8,769 bases of DNA from Bacillota bacterium (GCA_029550985.1 JAKPGH010000046.1:1-8769), one strand, 5' to 3'. Positions 1 to 6,438 are shown, numbered from the stretch's first letter. The notes: a model not told the origin generated them from the letters alone. A program made the numbers and translations.

Positions 1-164
1 CGGCTCAGCTCGTCCAGAGCGTGGCGGAGGGTGGAACGGCTTACGTGGTACATCTCGCACAACACCCGTTCGGCCGGCAGCGCCGAGTTTTCCGAGTAAG
101 TGCCGTTTTTGATCTTTTCGCAGATATCGCGGTAGACTTCCTTGTACAGCGGCGTGCCAATCAT
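1..164 (-). CDS. GntR-family transcriptional regulator, N-terminal part (truncated by window edge)
   Basis: Reading the minus strand from the ATG at 164-162 gives 54 codons with no stop before the edge. The protein begins MIGTPLYKEVYRDICEKIKN and continues with LPAERVLCEMYHVSRSTLRH, the classic GntR winged-helix DNA-binding domain: an N-terminal helix, the LPxER turn, then the recognition helix around S-R-S-T-L-R. An AGGGGTG ribosome site (176-170) lies 5 bases before the ATG and supports this start. The effector-binding domain is outside the window, so the subfamily cannot be seen; HutC/DasR-type regulators with a UTRA domain are common beside amino-sugar PTS operons. Its divergent position and the repeats between it and the operon suggest that it controls both itself and the PTS genes, probably by responding to a phosphorylated sugar. 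That role is inferred from context. Confidence 0.9.
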   Translation of the reverse strand, partial: MIGTPLYKEVYRDICEKIKNGTYSENSALPAERVLCEMYHVSRSTLRHALDELS

Positions 165-182
165 GCTATCACCCCTACTTGG

Positions 183-212
183 ATTATACCTTTTAGGGCG
201 AAAAGTCGTCAA
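183..212 (-). promoter_or_regulatory. Probable sigma-70-type promoter of the GntR regulator
   Basis: On the minus strand there is a -35 box TTGACG (212-207), an 18-base spacer and a perfect TATAAT -10 box (188-183). The -10 box ends 18 bases before the regulator ATG, so the predicted 5' leader is only about 11 bases and is nearly all ribosome site. The -35 box overlaps the first base of the leftmost ATACCA half-site (212-217), a placement that would let a bound repressor shut off its own gene. No equally good promoter is visible on the + strand. The best candidate there is TTGATT (287-292) with CAAAAT (310-315), 17 bases apart, and it is weak. Confidence 0.6.
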
Positions 213-261
213 TACCACCATTGGAGGATTGGTATGTATCCAATATGCATACCACTGGTGG
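212..261. promoter_or_regulatory. Candidate GntR operator: alternating ATACCA/TGGTAT half-sites
   Basis: Three copies of one hexamer alternate in orientation: ATACCA at 212-217, TGGTAT at 230-235 and ATACCA at 249-254. The spacers are 12 and 13 bases, so centre-to-centre distances are 18 and 19 bases. The last copy runs into a small palindrome, CCACTGGTGG (252-261), and the middle copy sits within ATTGG-N7-CCAAT. The array lies between the divergent regulator and the PTS operon and overlaps the regulator's -35 box. GntR/HutC-type regulators bind dyads rich in GGT/ACC, which fits. The repeats are directly visible; that the neighbouring GntR protein binds them is inference. Confidence 0.5.
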
Positions 262-342
262 AATGGACGTTTTGGGATTTATTCTATTGATTAAATTGTG
301 AAAATATGACAAAATAGGATTGCGCAAGAGGGGGTGAAACCT

Positions 343-789
343 ATGATTTGTGATTTGATCACAGATCAGACCTACTTGGAAGACGTGGCGTGCAACAATT
401 GGGAGGAGCTGGTGGAAATCGGCGGCGGACTCCTGGTGAAAAAGGGTTCGGTGGAGCCGCGTTTCATCCAGTCCATTAAGGACACCATCGCCGAGTTTGG
501 ACCCTACATGGTGCTGGTGGACGATATTGCATTTTTTCACGGCCGCCCGGAAGCCGGCGTCAGAGAGATTGCCATGAGTCTCGTTTTGTTGCGGGAGCCG
601 GTGTTTCTTGCGGAAAAGCGCATCAAATCCGCCATCACCTTCGCGGCGGTGGATAAGAGCAGCCACCTGCAGTTGATGCGGGAACTGGGTGGCTACCTGC
701 AGGACGAGGGCTTTTTGGAGCTGCTGCGCAATCATGGCGGCAAGGCGGCAATCATGGAGAGATTACGCAAAGGAGCGGTACTGCAATGA
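343..789 (+). CDS. PTS EIIA component, fructose/mannitol/ascorbate (UlaC-like) type
   Basis: A 148-residue cytoplasmic protein that should carry phosphate from HPr to the EIIB encoded two genes downstream. The fold is a single PTS_EIIA type-2 domain. The phosphorylated histidine is His66 in DIAFFHGRPEAGV, matching the PHxRPExGV motif of UlaC-type EIIA. A second conserved histidine, His108, lies in AAVDKSSHLQLM, where the family has its helper histidine. The ATG at 343 is chosen because an AGAGGGGGTG ribosome site (327-336) lies just upstream. A GTG at 334 is in frame but lies inside that ribosome site, so it is unlikely to be the start. This is the first gene of the operon, and its stop overlaps the next start by four bases (ATGA), which suggests translational coupling. 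Substrate specificity is not set by this subunit. Confidence 0.9.
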   Translation: MICDLITDQTYLEDVACNNWEELVEIGGGLLVKKGSVEPRFIQSIKDTIAEFGPYMVLVDDIAFFHGRPEAGVREIAMSLVLLREPVFLAEKRIKSAITFAAVDKSSHLQLMRELGGYLQDEGFLELLRNHGGKAAIMERLRKGAVLQ

Positions 790-1520
790 AGTATCGAGAG
801 TATTACGACGTGATTAAGGCGCAGCTGGAGGAGCAGTTCGAGCAGGAAGGGGAGAACATCCTGCAGGCTGCCGAGTATTGTGCGGCGTCGGTATCCTGCG
901 GCCGGGTGATTCACGTGTTCGGCTGCGGTCATTCGCAAATGTTTGCCATGGAGGTCTTTTACCGGGCAGGCGGGCTGGTTCCCGTCAACGCCCTGCTGAT
1001 CCCTCATCTGGCCCTCTTCCCCAAGGCCAAGCTGAGCACCCTGCAGGAGCGCATCGAAGGCTTTACCGGCAACTACCTGGAGCTGGAGGATGTGGACCCC
1101 AGGGACACCATGATTATCGTGTCCATCTCCGGGCGCAACGCCGGCGTGGTGGATATGGCCCTGGAGGCCAAGAAAATCGGCATGAAGGTGGTGGCGCTGG
1201 TCTCCAAGCAGTTTGCCGGCTCCACGACTTCCCGCCACTCCAGCGGCAAGAACCTCATGGAACTGGCGGACGTGGTCATCGACATCAAGTGCGTCAGCGG
1301 CGACGCCGCTTTGGAGATGGAGGGCCTGGAGCCCAAATTCTGCGGCACCTCCACGGTTCTGGGCATGGCCGTCATGGAGTCCATTATCGCCCAGACGGTG
1401 GAAAACTGCGTTAAGGCCGGGTTTATTCCCCCCATTTACGTCAGCTCCAACCTGGACAAAGGCGACGCCATCAACGACGAGCATATTCGAAATTATAAAA
1501 AGTTAATTTCCTGCCTGTAA
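786..1520 (+). CDS. SIS-domain sugar-phosphate protein, UPF0309 family
   Basis: A 244-residue cytoplasmic protein with one SIS (sugar isomerase) domain of the SIS_2/UPF0309 type, full length for the family. Visible phosphosugar-binding motifs are VIHVFGCGHSQMFA (residues 41-54), FYRAGGL (58-64) and IVSISGRNAG (111-120). A helical N-terminal segment precedes the domain, and the C-terminal part contains GTSTVLGMAVMESI. UPF0309 proteins resemble phosphoheptose isomerase and the MurNAc-6-phosphate etherase MurQ, so isomerase, lyase/dehydratase and deaminase chemistry are all possible. Context points to work on the sugar 6-phosphate delivered by this PTS. An AAAGGAG site at 769-775 precedes the ATG, which overlaps the EIIA stop. 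The position between EIIA and EIIB is unusual and suggests tight coupling of uptake to this enzymatic step. The exact reaction is not known from the sequence. Confidence 0.85.
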   Translation: MKYREYYDVIKAQLEEQFEQEGENILQAAEYCAASVSCGRVIHVFGCGHSQMFAMEVFYRAGGLVPVNALLIPHLALFPKAKLSTLQERIEGFTGNYLELEDVDPRDTMIIVSISGRNAGVVDMALEAKKIGMKVVALVSKQFAGSTTSRHSSGKNLMELADVVIDIKCVSGDAALEMEGLEPKFCGTSTVLGMAVMESIIAQTVENCVKAGFIPPIYVSSNLDKGDAINDEHIRNYKKLISCL

Positions 1521-1551
1521 TAAAAAGGCAGGTCAATTGGAGTCATCAAAT

Positions 1552-1615
1552 CGGCGGCCGTCGCCGTAAAAAGGCGGCAGACGCGGCTGCAGCAAGGACA
1601 AACCGCTGCAGCGCG
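1552..1615 (+). other. GC-rich stem-loop leader between the SIS gene and EIIB
   Basis: The 114-base gap from 1521 to 1634 holds no gene but can fold strongly when transcribed. The best element pairs two copies of the self-complementary octamer GCTGCAGC (1586-1593 and 1605-1612) around an 11-base loop. CGC (1582-1584) with GCG (1613-1615) extends it across a one-base bulge. A smaller hairpin, CGGCG (1552-1556) with CGCCG (1562-1566), lies upstream. No T-run follows, so this is not a classic terminator. The larger stem ends 7 bases before the GGGAGG ribosome site of EIIB (1623-1628). It could act as an mRNA processing or stability element that sets the EIIB/EIIC level, but no function is demonstrated. 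Confidence 0.4.
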
Positions 1616-1634
1616 GGAGAGAGGGAGGTAGTTT

Positions 1635-1913
1635 ATGCATATTGTCTGTGTATGCGGGCTGGGCATGGGTTCCAGTCTCATCCTGAAAATGACGGTGGAA
1701 AAGGCACTCAAAGAGCTGGGCTCCACCGGTCATATGGTGGAGCACTGGGATGCGGGTACGGTGAGCAGCAAAAACGCCGACCTCATCGTCACCTCCGCCG
1801 ATTTTCAGGAGCGCTTTGCTGGCCGGGAAAACGTATTGTTTATCAACAACGTCGTCAACACGGGAGAGGTGAAGGAAAAGCTGAAGAGTTATCTGGAAAA
1901 ACGTCATCTGTAG
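1635..1913 (+). CDS. PTS EIIB component, ascorbate (UlaB-like)/lactose-cellobiose superfamily
   Basis: A 92-residue cytoplasmic phosphocarrier that takes phosphate from EIIA and passes it to the sugar in the EIIC permease. The phosphorylated cysteine is Cys7 in VCVCGLGMGSSLILKM, which matches the VCGxGxGSSxIxKM loop of UlaB. A second cysteine, Cys5, is two residues earlier. The rest follows the family pattern: DLIVTSADF at about residues 49-57 for the central strand and LFINNVVNTGEVKEKL near the C-terminus. The start is backed by a GGGAGG site at 1623-1628, 6 bases before the ATG. The length is normal for a stand-alone EIIB. A 75-base gap separates it from EIIC, and 1629-1634 together with the upstream stem-loop form its leader. 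Confidence 0.9.
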   Translation: MHIVCVCGLGMGSSLILKMTVEKALKELGSTGHMVEHWDAGTVSSKNADLIVTSADFQERFAGRENVLFINNVVNTGEVKEKLKSYLEKRHL

Positions 1914-1988
1914 TAAGGTGGTCCACCCTAATTCCTTTTAGCTGTAGGTTTTGAGTGTTGTAAGTTTTAGAGAAGGGATGGAGAAGTA

Positions 1989-3350
1989 ATGGCTATTTTG
2001 AATTTCTTCTTGGCGTTATTGCAAACCCCCGCCATCATTCTGGCAATTGTAGCACTGATCGGTCTTGTTGTTCAGGGCAAAAAATTTTCCGACGTTCTCT
2101 CCGGCACCGTAAAAACTTCTCTAGGCTATTTGATTCTCTCTGCAGGCTCGAGTCTCTTGGTAACCGAAATCCTCCCCTTTGTGGGGTTGTTCCAGGAAGT
2201 GTTTAACCTCAGCGGTTTTGCCACCGGCTCGGAAATCATTGTCGGCGCCATTCAGCAGTCGGTGCCGATCATCGCCTCCACCTCCGCCATCATCATGGGC
2301 GTAGGCTTTTTGGTCAACATTCTCCTGGCCCGGTTCACTCCCCTGAAATACATATTCCTCACCGGCCACATGATGTGGATCAGCTCGGTGGCCGTGGCCT
2401 TCTCCCTCTATGAAGCGGGCTTTAGCAACGGCGCCATCATCATCATCGGCAGCTTGATTCAGGGCGCCGTCCTCACTCTCCTGCCCGCCATCTCCCAGCC
2501 CGTTGTCCGCAAGATTACCGGCGGCAACGACTTTGCCATCGCCCACCTCACCACCCTGGGCACCGTTTCCTCCGCCTATGTGGGCAAACTGGTGGGCCGC
2601 AACAGCAAGAGCGCGGAAGACATGAAGCTGCCCGAGGGACTTAAGTTCTTTAAGGACACCTCCATGTCCATTTCCATCGTCATGTTTGTCTTCTACATGA
2701 TGGTTGTTCTGCTGGCCGGCCCCGAATCGGTGAGCGCCTACGCCGGCGAGACCAACTACATCATCTACGGCATCCTCAAGGCGTTTGGCTTCACCGCCGG
2801 CGTGCTGGTGCTGCTCCAGGGCGTTCGGATGCTGTTGGGCGAACTGGTTCCCGCTTTCAAGGGCATCTCCGACAAGCTGGTTCCCAACGCCGTTCCCGCG
2901 CTGGACGTGCCCGCTCTCTTCGGCTATGCTCCCAACTCCCTGATGCTGGGCTTTATCTTTGCCACCATCGGCATGATTGTGGCCATGTTCCTCTCTTCCG
3001 CCTTCTTTGGCGTGGTTCCTCTGGTGTCCATCATCGGCGCCTTCTTCACCGGCGGTGTGGCGGGCATCATGGGCAACGCCCTGGGCGGACGGATTGGAGC
3101 CATGGTGGCCGGTTTCGTCTACGGCGCGGAACTGATTCTCTTCTCCGGCTTTACTTACAAGCTCTTTGACCACTTTGCCGCCGTTGGGGCCGAGGGCACC
3201 GGCCATGACTGCATCGACGCCATGGCTCAGATGACCATTATGAAGAACCCCATCATCGGCATCATCATCATTGCAGGCGCGTTTGTGCTTCTCTCCATGA
3301 TGGAACTGCGGCACCAAAAGAAAGCAACGGCAAATGCATCGGCAAAATAA
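1989..3350 (+). CDS. PTS EIIC permease of the UlaA/SgaT (ascorbate-type) family
   Basis: A 453-residue polytopic membrane protein, close to the usual 450-465 of the family, that would transport the sugar and present it to EIIB for phosphorylation. Hydrophobic segments occupy most of its length, including about 5-27, 44-65, 91-115, 145-165, 227-243, 264-284, 318-360 and 420-437. Family blocks are clear: LTGHMMW (124-130), GGNDFAIAH (178-186), QGVRMLLGELVPAFKGIS (277-294), AVPALDVPALFGYAPN (301-316). Aligned by eye to E. coli UlaA as I remember it, His127, His186 and Asp306 match retained residues (His135, His194, Asp314). Ile131 and Leu187 replace Gln139 and Gln195, which I recall as ascorbate contacts. 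The family call is firm; ascorbate as substrate is doubtful. A GGGATGGAG site (1975-1983) supports the start. Confidence 0.92.
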   Translation: MAILNFFLALLQTPAIILAIVALIGLVVQGKKFSDVLSGTVKTSLGYLILSAGSSLLVTEILPFVGLFQEVFNLSGFATGSEIIVGAIQQSVPIIASTSAIIMGVGFLVNILLARFTPLKYIFLTGHMMWISSVAVAFSLYEAGFSNGAIIIIGSLIQGAVLTLLPAISQPVVRKITGGNDFAIAHLTTLGTVSSAYVGKLVGRNSKSAEDMKLPEGLKFFKDTSMSISIVMFVFYMMVVLLAGPESVSAYAGETNYIIYGILKAFGFTAGVLVLLQGVRMLLGELVPAFKGISDKLVPNAVPALDVPALFGYAPNSLMLGFIFATIGMIVAMFLSSAFFGVVPLVSIIGAFFTGGVAGIMGNALGGRIGAMVAGFVYGAELILFSGFTYKLFDHFAAVGAEGTGHDCIDAMAQMTIMKNPIIGIIIIAGAFVLLSMMELRHQKKATANASAK

Positions 3351-3365
3351 GTAAACCAACCGAGG

Positions 3366-3397
3366 GGCGGAGGGTGCCAGCCACCCTCCGCCGTTTT
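3366..3397 (+). terminator. Intra-operon terminator-like hairpin between EIIC and the SIS/aldolase genes
   Basis: GGCGGAGGGTG (3366-3376) pairs perfectly with CACCCTCCGCC (3382-3392), an 11-bp stem closed by the 5-base loop CCAGC. It is followed after one G by four Ts (3394-3397). The stem is strong but the T-tract is short, so leaky termination or protection of the upstream mRNA 3' end are both plausible. It sits 15 bases after the EIIC stop and 35 bases before the next start. No good promoter is visible between it and the next gene. Partial read-through would make the transporter part more abundant than the metabolic and EI/HPr part. Confidence 0.65.
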
Positions 3398-3432
3398 CCG
3401 TAAAATCACCACCGGAAGGGAGGAAACTCTCA

Positions 3433-4467
3433 TTGTATCTGACAGAACAGGAACTAAGGGGCCAGTTTGAAGCCGTCGCCCGCACGGTAAAGGCGCTTCT
3501 TTCCCAGCGCACCCAAGCCGAGGAAGCCCTGGCCAATACCCGCACCCTCTGCGTTCTGGGCTGCGGCTCCAGTTATTGTCTTGCCAAATCGTCGGCCCTG
3601 CAGTTTTCCCAGCGCACCGGCATTCCCGCCTTCGCGCTGCCTGCCGGGGATTTGCTGGTCAACTTCCCCGCCTATGAAAAAATGTTGCGGGGCGCCACCC
3701 TGCTGCTTCTTTCCCGCTCCGGCTCCACCACCGAGGTGGTGCGGGCGGCGGAGCGGTGCAAAAAGGAGCTGGGCTGCAAGATTCTCTCCATCTGCGCCAG
3801 GGAAGGAGCGCCGGTGGAAGCTTTGGCCGACTGGAATCTTTTGCTCCCCTGGGCCTTTGACGAAGCGGTCTGCCAAACCAGAACCGTCACCAATCTCTAT
3901 GTGGCCGCCTACGGCCTTGCCTGCATCGCCGGCGGCGACGAAGCGGGCCTTGCGGCCCTGAGCCGTTTGCAGGACCACGCCGCCGAATTCTGCCCCGGTC
4001 AGGATGTAGATCTTTCCAAACTGGCCGCAAAGCCGTGGACCCAAGCTGTGGTGCTGGCGGACGGCGGCATGGCGGGCCTGCTGGAGGAAGGGGCGCTGGC
4101 CTTTAAAGAAATTTGCCGGCGGGATTCCAACCACTATCATCTGCTGGACGTTCGCCACGGCCCCATGGTACAGATTGGTCGACACACGCTGGTGGTGGCG
4201 GTGCTCTCCTCCGGGGAGCGGGGCTTGCAACAGGCTTTGTTGCGCGATATAATGGCCAAAACAAATTATCTGTTGGTTTTGGATTGTGCGCCTCAGCCCG
4301 GTGAAAACACTCCCGGCGTACATATTTCTCTGCCCGACTGTGGCTCCGACGACCTGAAAGCCATCTTTGCCCTTTACTGCATTCAGCTGCTGTGCCTCCA
4401 ACACGCCCTCGTCCGGGGAATCGACCCCGACAAGCCGGAGGGTTTGGATCCATGGATCAAGCTGTAA
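3433..4467 (+). CDS. Tandem SIS-domain aminosugar-phosphate deaminase/isomerase-like protein (AgaS/GlmS-isomerase type)
   Basis: A 344-residue cytoplasmic protein with two SIS domains, the architecture of AgaS and of the GlmS isomerase half. The first domain shows VLGCGSSYCLAKSSA (residues 41-55), LLLSRSGSTTEVVRA (91-105) and CQTRTVTNLY (147-156). The second shows a GGMAGLLEEGALAFKEICRR-type block (211-230), with Glu226 near the position of the GlmS catalytic glutamate, then DVRHGPM (239-245) and a GlmS-like tail, DPDKPEGLDPW. Related enzymes deaminate or isomerise amino-sugar 6-phosphates, for example galactosamine-6-phosphate to tagatose-6-phosphate. GatZ next door makes that reaction attractive, but a fructosamine-type or glucosamine-type activity is not excluded. 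The start is a TTG at 3433, chosen for the AGGGAGG site at 3417-3423; no nearby ATG suits. The gene overlaps gatZ by 16 bases. Confidence 0.85.
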   Translation: MYLTEQELRGQFEAVARTVKALLSQRTQAEEALANTRTLCVLGCGSSYCLAKSSALQFSQRTGIPAFALPAGDLLVNFPAYEKMLRGATLLLLSRSGSTTEVVRAAERCKKELGCKILSICAREGAPVEALADWNLLLPWAFDEAVCQTRTVTNLYVAAYGLACIAGGDEAGLAALSRLQDHAAEFCPGQDVDLSKLAAKPWTQAVVLADGGMAGLLEEGALAFKEICRRDSNHYHLLDVRHGPMVQIGRHTLVVAVLSSGERGLQQALLRDIMAKTNYLLVLDCAPQPGENTPGVHISLPDCGSDDLKAIFALYCIQLLCLQHALVRGIDPDKPEGLDPWIKL

Positions 4468-5807
4468 CCCTCAACCCCGTGCAGGAATTGCTGCGCCGGC
4501 GGAACAGCAGCCGCCAGCAAGGGCTCTACTCCTGTTGCAGCGCCAATGAATACGTCATCCGCGCCGCCATCCGCCGGGCAAAAGAGTGGGATACGGTGGT
4601 GCTGGTGGAGGCCACCGCCAACCAGGTCAATCAGGACGGCGGCTACACCGGTATGACGCCGGCGGACTTCAGGGCCCTGGTAACCCGGCTGGCCGGGGAA
4701 GAGGGGATGCCCGCGGAGCGAGTCCTCTGCGGGGGAGACCACCTGGGCCCCCTTGCCTGGAAAAACCTTTCGGAACCGGAAGCCATGGCAAAAGCCCGCA
4801 CCCTGGTGCGGGACTACGTGCTGGCCGGCTTTGCCAAAATCCACATCGACACCAGCATGCGTCTCGGGGACGACGACCCCCGGCAGCGCCTTCCGGTGGA
4901 AACGATAGCCCGCAGAGGGGCGGAACTATGCGCCGCGGCGGAAGAAGCCTTTCGCACCCATCAAACGACCCATTCGGACGCGCCTGCCCCCGTTTATGTC
5001 ATCGGCAGCGAGGTGCCCATCCCTGGCGGCGCGATGGAACAGGAGGATGCCGTGGCGGTAACCAGACCGGAGGACTGCCGGGCGACTTTGGAAGCTTTCC
5101 GCCACGCGTTTTTGGAGCGGGGCCTCGGATACGCCTGGGAGCGGGTGGTCGCCCTTGTGGTTCAGCCGGGGGTGGAGTTTGGCGACGAGAGCGTGATGGA
5201 GTACAACCGCAGCGCCGCCGTCGACTTGACCGCCTGCTTAAAGGAATGGCCCGGTCTGGTCTTTGAAGGCCACTCCACCGACTACCAGCCCGGGGAACGG
5301 CTGCGGGAAATGGTGGAGGACGGCATCGCCATCCTCAAGGTGGGGCCGGCCCTCACCTTTGCCCTCCGGGAAGGGCTGTTCGCCCTGGAGCGCATCGAAG
5401 CGGAACTGCTCCAGCGCCGCCCCTTTCCCGCCAGCGGCTTTCGCGCCACTTTGGAATGGGCCATGCGGCAGGACGACCGACACTGGAAGAAATATTATCA
5501 GGGGCAGGAGGCGGATCAATGCTACGCCCGGGCGTTCAGCTTTTCCGACCGGGCGCGGTATTACCTTCCCCATCCCAGAGTTGCCGCCGCCGTGGAAACG
5601 CTGCTGCGCAATTTGGACCGGGAGGGCATTCCCCTTGCCCTGCTCAGCCAATATCTTCCCATGCAATATCAGCGGGTTCGCTCCGGTCGGCTCCCTTTGC
5701 GGGCGGAGCATTTGCTCATCGACCATGTAGGCGACCGGATTGACGACTACCTGCACGCTACCATCAAAACGCAAGGAGAACCACATGTATCAAACGCTGC
5801 TGTTTGA
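4452..5807 (+). CDS. gatZ: D-tagatose-1,6-bisphosphate aldolase subunit GatZ/KbaZ
   Basis: A 451-residue protein of the GatZ/KbaZ family, slightly longer than the usual 420-430. In enterobacteria the family member is the non-catalytic partner that stabilises and activates the class II aldolase GatY/KbaY, which splits tagatose-1,6-bisphosphate into dihydroxyacetone phosphate and glyceraldehyde-3-phosphate. Family motifs are strong: LVEATANQVNQDGGYTGM (51-68), LCGGDHLGP (92-100), KIHIDTSM (129-136), YVIGSEVPIPGGA (182-194), VVQPGVEFG (236-244), FEGHSTDYQ (271-279), ILKVGPALTFALREG (294-308) and LSQYLPMQY (398-406). The ATG at 4452 is preferred over an in-frame ATG at 4392 because a GGAGGG site (4437-4442) lies 9 bases before it. 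It overlaps the preceding SIS gene by 16 bases and the following HAD gene by 23 bases. Its likely partner is the aldolase at 8517, three genes away. Confidence 0.93.
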   Translation: MDQAVTLNPVQELLRRRNSSRQQGLYSCCSANEYVIRAAIRRAKEWDTVVLVEATANQVNQDGGYTGMTPADFRALVTRLAGEEGMPAERVLCGGDHLGPLAWKNLSEPEAMAKARTLVRDYVLAGFAKIHIDTSMRLGDDDPRQRLPVETIARRGAELCAAAEEAFRTHQTTHSDAPAPVYVIGSEVPIPGGAMEQEDAVAVTRPEDCRATLEAFRHAFLERGLGYAWERVVALVVQPGVEFGDESVMEYNRSAAVDLTACLKEWPGLVFEGHSTDYQPGERLREMVEDGIAILKVGPALTFALREGLFALERIEAELLQRRPFPASGFRATLEWAMRQDDRHWKKYYQGQEADQCYARAFSFSDRARYYLPHPRVAAAVETLLRNLDREGIPLALLSQYLPMQYQRVRSGRLPLRAEHLLIDHVGDRIDDYLHATIKTQGEPHVSNAAV

Positions 5808-6438
5808 CATGGACGGCACGCTGGTGGACTCGGCGGAGGGAGTCTATCACTCCCTGCGCTACGCCCTGGAAGTGGTGGGAGGCCCTGAAATCCACCGCAG
5901 CGAAGCCCGCCATTTTCTCGGCACCCCCCTCGAGCAGGTTCTGCAGGAGCGGTACGGATGCTCTCGGCAGACCGCATTGCAGGCGCGGGAGCATTTTCTG
6001 ACCCACTACCGCCAATACGGCATCCAGGCAACGGTCCCGGCTCCCGGCATGACCCGGCTGACCGCAAAGCTGAAAGCCGCCGGATTTCGGCTTGCCATTG
6101 CCACCTGCAAGCCCTGGATATATTGCCAACCCACCCTGGAACTATGCGGCTTTTCCGATTGCTTTGAAGCCATTGCCGGCAGCGGCCACAACGGCGTGCC
6201 GGAGGAAAAATCCGCCGTCATTCGGGAGGCTTTGCGGCTTCTAAACGCGCCTTCCGACACGGCTCTGATGATTGGGGACCGGGCGGTGGACATAGAAGGC
6301 GCCCGGGCATGCGGAATCCCCTGCGCAGGCGTTACCTTTTGCGGGTACGCCGACCCCGGCGAGCTGGAGCAGGCTGGGGCGCTGACTATCGTCCATACCG
6401 CCCAACAACTGGAGCGCTTTTTGATGGATGCCCGATAA
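5785..6438 (+). CDS. HAD-superfamily phosphatase (phosphoglycolate-phosphatase/Gph-like)
   Basis: A 217-residue cytoplasmic hydrolase with all four HAD motifs. Motif I is LFDMDGTLVDS (nucleophile Asp8, acid/base Asp10). Motif II is IATCKP (Thr107, with Lys109). The motif III lysine is Lys142 in PEEKSAVI. Motif IV is MIGDRAVDIEGA, with Asp165 and Asp169 binding magnesium. The insert between motifs I and II (about residues 15-85) is helical, the C1 cap of Gph/YjjG-type enzymes. The reaction is dephosphorylation of a small phosphate ester. In this operon it could relieve sugar-phosphate stress, clear a side product, or perform a pathway step; the sequence does not decide. The ATG at 5785 follows AAGGAG (5773-5778) by 6 bases and lies inside the gatZ 3' end in another frame, so the two genes are probably translationally coupled. 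An in-frame ATG at 5740 lacks comparable support. Confidence 0.88.
   Translation: MYQTLLFDMDGTLVDSAEGVYHSLRYALEVVGGPEIHRSEARHFLGTPLEQVLQERYGCSRQTALQAREHFLTHYRQYGIQATVPAPGMTRLTAKLKAAGFRLAIATCKPWIYCQPTLELCGFSDCFEAIAGSGHNGVPEEKSAVIREALRLLNAPSDTALMIGDRAVDIEGARACGIPCAGVTFCGYADPGELEQAGALTIVHTAQQLERFLMDAR

Noticed and set aside
21..290. Open frame on the + strand across the regulator and the divergent region
   Set aside because: It runs antisense to the clear GntR helix-turn-helix and through the operator region, and has no family resemblance.
334..342. GTG start for EIIA at 334
   Set aside because: The GTG is part of the GGGGGTG ribosome site that serves the ATG at 343.
732..1484. Open frame on the minus strand opposite the UPF0309 SIS gene (250 codons)
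   Set aside because: No motif and no ribosome site of note, and it is fully explained by codon bias of the + strand gene. The same holds for the minus frames at 3454-4404 and 4383-4844.
1510..1532. CCTGCC/GGCAGG hairpin at the end of the SIS gene as a terminator
   Set aside because: The stem is only 6 bp with an 11-base loop and has no T-run after it, and the operon clearly continues into EIIB.
1917..1927. GGTGGTCCACC palindrome after EIIB as a terminator
   Set aside because: It can form only about 4 bp with a 3-base loop, and there is no adjacent T-tract. It may be chance.
343..3350. Reading the EIIA/EIIB/EIIC set as an ordinary L-ascorbate (ula) operon
   Set aside because: The subunits belong to that family, but no ascorbate-6-phosphate lactonase, decarboxylase or epimerase genes are in the window. 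The neighbours are SIS, GatZ and aldolase genes, and two EIIC positions expected to contact ascorbate differ.
2121..3545. Long open frame on the minus strand opposite EIIC (474 codons)
   Set aside because: Its translation is low-complexity, rich in His, Gly, Asp and Ala, with no recognisable domain. It is the mirror of a GC-rich membrane-protein gene whose + strand frame is clearly coding.
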